Assembly (NCBI GenBank): GCA_031272445.1
Contig: JAISTT010000018.1
Span: forward strand, 1 to 64,000
DNA: 64,000 nt
Source: Candidatus Endomicrobiellum mastotermitis
Lineage (GTDB): Bacteria > Elusimicrobiota > Endomicrobiia > Endomicrobiales > Endomicrobiaceae
Reading direction: 5' to 3'
This document shows positions 61,760-64,000 of the stretch, in pieces. The position numbers and the translations under genes are program-made. The number at the start of each line of letters is the position of its first letter. Position 1 is the first letter of the stretch. The notes under the pieces were generated by a model. It was not told where the DNA came from and did not search any database. It worked only from the letters and a program-made list of their open reading frames with translations.

Positions 61760-62488
61760 ATGAAAAATGCCGTAGTAATATTAGCAGCTGGATTTGGAAA
61801 AAGATTTTTGGACTCAACTTCTAGTGAAATTAAGGATAGGACTCTTAAGCAGTTTTTAAACATTAATGGTAAGCCAGTATTTTTATGGAGTGTTGAGACT
61901 TTTGCGTCAATAAAAAGTTTTGAACAAATAATTGTAGCTGTACCGCCTAAAATGGTTAAGACCTTGTCCTTAGAATATGAGAAATGTAAGCTAGGTTTTG
62001 TTTTTGTTTCGGGTGGGAATGAAAGATTTGAGTCAGTGAAAAATGCTCTTTCTATTATTGAAAATGACATTGATTTTGTAGCGTTGCATGATGCGGCAAG
62101 GCCGCTTATATCAAGGGAAGATATTTTAGAGGTTTTAAAAAGTGCTGAAAAGACGGGAGCTGCCATAGCGACTGAAAAAACGAAAGACACTATTAAATTA
62201 GTGTCGGGTGTTTGTGGAAAAACTGGAAGATATGTATTAAAAACTTTGGATAGAACATTTTTAAGGAATGCGCAGACCCCTCAAATTTTTGAGTTTAACC
62301 TTCTTAAGAGAGCTTACTTAATAAAGAAAATATCTAGTACTGTGACTGACGATTCGCAGCTTGTGGAAAAATTAAAAGTTAAAGTGTCTGTTGTTGAAAC
62401 AAAATTTCCAAATTTTAAAATAACAACAAAACAAGATTTTAAAATAGCAGAAGCTCTTTTTGCTTTTAAATCAAGAGTCTTCAAATAA
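61760..62488 (+). CDS. ispD: 2-C-methyl-D-erythritol 4-phosphate cytidylyltransferase
   Basis: VILAAGFGKRF...LKQFLNINGKPVFLWSVETF; VALHDAARPLIS; RNAQTPQIF; TDDSQLVE. Confidence 0.94.
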   Translation: MKNAVVILAAGFGKRFLDSTSSEIKDRTLKQFLNINGKPVFLWSVETFASIKSFEQIIVAVPPKMVKTLSLEYEKCKLGFVFVSGGNERFESVKNALSIIENDIDFVALHDAARPLISREDILEVLKSAEKTGAAIATEKTKDTIKLVSGVCGKTGRYVLKTLDRTFLRNAQTPQIFEFNLLKRAYLIKKISSTVTDDSQLVEKLKVKVSVVETKFPNFKITTKQDFKIAEALFAFKSRVFK

Positions 62489-62688
62489 TTCAATGCTTTT
62501 AAAGTTAAAAAATTACTGAAAAGTTTATTTATCTGCTTATTTTTTTGTGCATTTAAAAGTAAGTTATGTATAAAAATAAATGAAAATAGAATAAGTAAAG
62601 TTATAAAAATTAATTAAAAAAAGTTCTTTTGTATATGTTATATAGCTATTAAAATTTTAAGGCATTGTAATTTTCTAGTAAAGGTGTT

Positions 62689-63195
62689 ATGGCAGATATG
62701 TATACTGGTTTGGGGTATGATATTCATAGATTTAAGAAGGGCAGATTGCTAGTTCTGGGTGGCACTATAATAAAAAGTTCTAGAGGTCTTAATGGTCATA
62801 GTGATGCTGATGTTCTTGTTCACGCTTTGATGGACGCGTTGCTTGGTGCTGCAGGACTTAATGATATAGGTCATTTTTTTTCAAATACAGATTCAAAATA
62901 TAAAAATATTTCTAGTATGTCTCTTTTAGGATTTGTTTATGAAAGGTTGAGAAAACAAAATTTCTATGTTAACAATATTGATGTTGTTGTTGTGGCAGAA
63001 GCTCCTAAAATATATCCCTTTATTGATGATATGAAGCAAAATATTTCCAAAACTATTAAATTGGAGAAGGAAAGGATTGGAATAAAAGCGACTACCAATG
63101 AAAAATTAGGTTTTCTCGGGAGATGTAAGGGTATAGCTGCTATGGCAGTTGCTTCTATTGACAGGAGTAAGAAAGATGACGATAAAAATTTATAA
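62689..63195 (+). CDS. ispF: 2-C-methyl-D-erythritol 2,4-cyclodiphosphate synthase
   Basis: [46 protein letters not shown]. Confidence 0.96.
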   Translation: MADMYTGLGYDIHRFKKGRLLVLGGTIIKSSRGLNGHSDADVLVHALMDALLGAAGLNDIGHFFSNTDSKYKNISSMSLLGFVYERLRKQNFYVNNIDVVVVAEAPKIYPFIDDMKQNISKTIKLEKERIGIKATTNEKLGFLGRCKGIAAMAVASIDRSKKDDDKNL

Positions 63196-64000
63196 CACTC
63201 TTACGAACAGGAAAGAAGAATTTAAACCACAAAAAGGAAAGCTTGTTTCTATGTATGTGTGTGGTATAACTCCTTATGATAATATGCACTTGGGACATGC
63301 AAGAGCTTATGTAGTGTTTGACGTTATAAAAAGACATTTATTAAAAAGAGGCTATGAAGTAAAACATATACAAAATTTTACAGATGTTGACGATAAAATT
63401 ATTAAGAGATCACAAGAGCAAAACGTATGTCCTTCTGTGCTTGTCCAGGCTTATATAAAAGATTATTTTGAGCAGACTGACAGATTAAACATTTTAAAAG
63501 CTGAAAAGTATCCCTGTGTCACGCAGATGATAAAAGAAATAATTAGTTTTATTCTGGAACTTGTAAGTAAAGGTTTTGCCTATGAAGTAGGAGGAGATGT
63601 TTATTTTTCAGTTGAAAAATTTAAAGGTTATGGAAAGTTATCAAAAAGAAACCTTGAAGATTTAAAAATAGCGACAAGGATAGATGTAAGAAATGATAAA
63701 AAAAGATCAGCATTTGATTTCGTCTTGTGGAAAAAAATGAAAGAAGGAGAACCTCAGGATGTGATATGGGAAAGTCCATGGGGTAAGGGTCGCCCTGGCT
63801 GGCATATTGAGTGTTCAGTAATGTCGTCTGAATTACTTGACGAGACAATAGATATACATGGAGGAGGTCAAGACTTAATATTCCCTCATCATGAAAACGA
63901 GATTGCTCAGAGTGAAGCGAGGAACGGCAAACAATTTGTTAAGTATTGGATACATAACGGTTTTGTTACAATGAATAAAGAAAAGATGTCAAAATCGTTA
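63176..64000 (+). CDS. cysS: Cysteinyl-tRNA synthetase, truncated by window end
   Basis: [53 protein letters not shown]...[13 protein letters not shown]...[10 protein letters not shown]...KMSKSL; not in ORF track because no stop in window. Confidence 0.95.
   Translation, partial: MTIKIYNTLTNRKEEFKPQKGKLVSMYVCGITPYDNMHLGHARAYVVFDVIKRHLLKRGYEVKHIQNFTDVDDKIIKRSQEQNVCPSVLVQAYIKDYFEQTDRLNILKAEKYPCVTQMIKEIISFILELVSKGFAYEVGGDVYFSVEKFKGYGKLSKRNLEDLKIATRIDVRNDKKRSAFDFVLWKKMKEGEPQDVIWESPWGKGRPGWHIECSVMSSELLDETIDIHGGGQDLIFPHHENEIAQSEARNGKQFVKYWIHNGFVTMNKEKMSKSL

Overview
This is a low-GC bacterial chromosome segment made mostly of housekeeping genes, separated by unusually long non-coding stretches that look like decayed genes. 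Gene complement, synteny and decay pattern resemble a genome-reduced Elusimicrobia/Endomicrobium-type endosymbiont; this is inference from gene content and I ran no search. Intact blocks: lysC; NSS-family Na+ symporter; rpmH-rnpA-yidD-yidC-jag(N domain only); rpsP-khpA-rimM(truncated)-trmD-rplS-rnhB; gcvH-gcvPA-gcvPB; rfaE2-thiD2-thiC; gatC-corA-gatA-gatB; proB; pcrA/uvrD; nitroreductase-argS; glmU-prs-rplY-pth-metV-metF; membrane pyrophosphatase; M50-like protease / SEC59-like kinase / polysaccharide deacetylase; ZIP transporter; truncated pyruvate kinase; RNase H, rmuC, RecB-like nuclease, cls; aroE-ispD-ispF-cysS (cysS runs off the end). Two tRNAs: Arg-ACG and Ser-UGA. The most informative content outside the ORF track is gene fossils read by eye: a frameshifted type III glutamine synthetase, a shattered MacA/MacB-type efflux locus, a YifB/ComM Mg-chelatase-like relic, a DnaQ-like exonuclease relic, a beheaded type IV pilin, and unidentified relics. 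Several retained genes appear domain-trimmed (Jag, RimM, pyruvate kinase with a 72-bp tandem duplication at its 3' end). I found no convincing novel defence or mobile system, no CRISPR array and no IS element. The best lead for something undescribed is a small protein made of two copies of a ~36-aa unit (40512-40766) next to a lone excisionase-type HTH protein.
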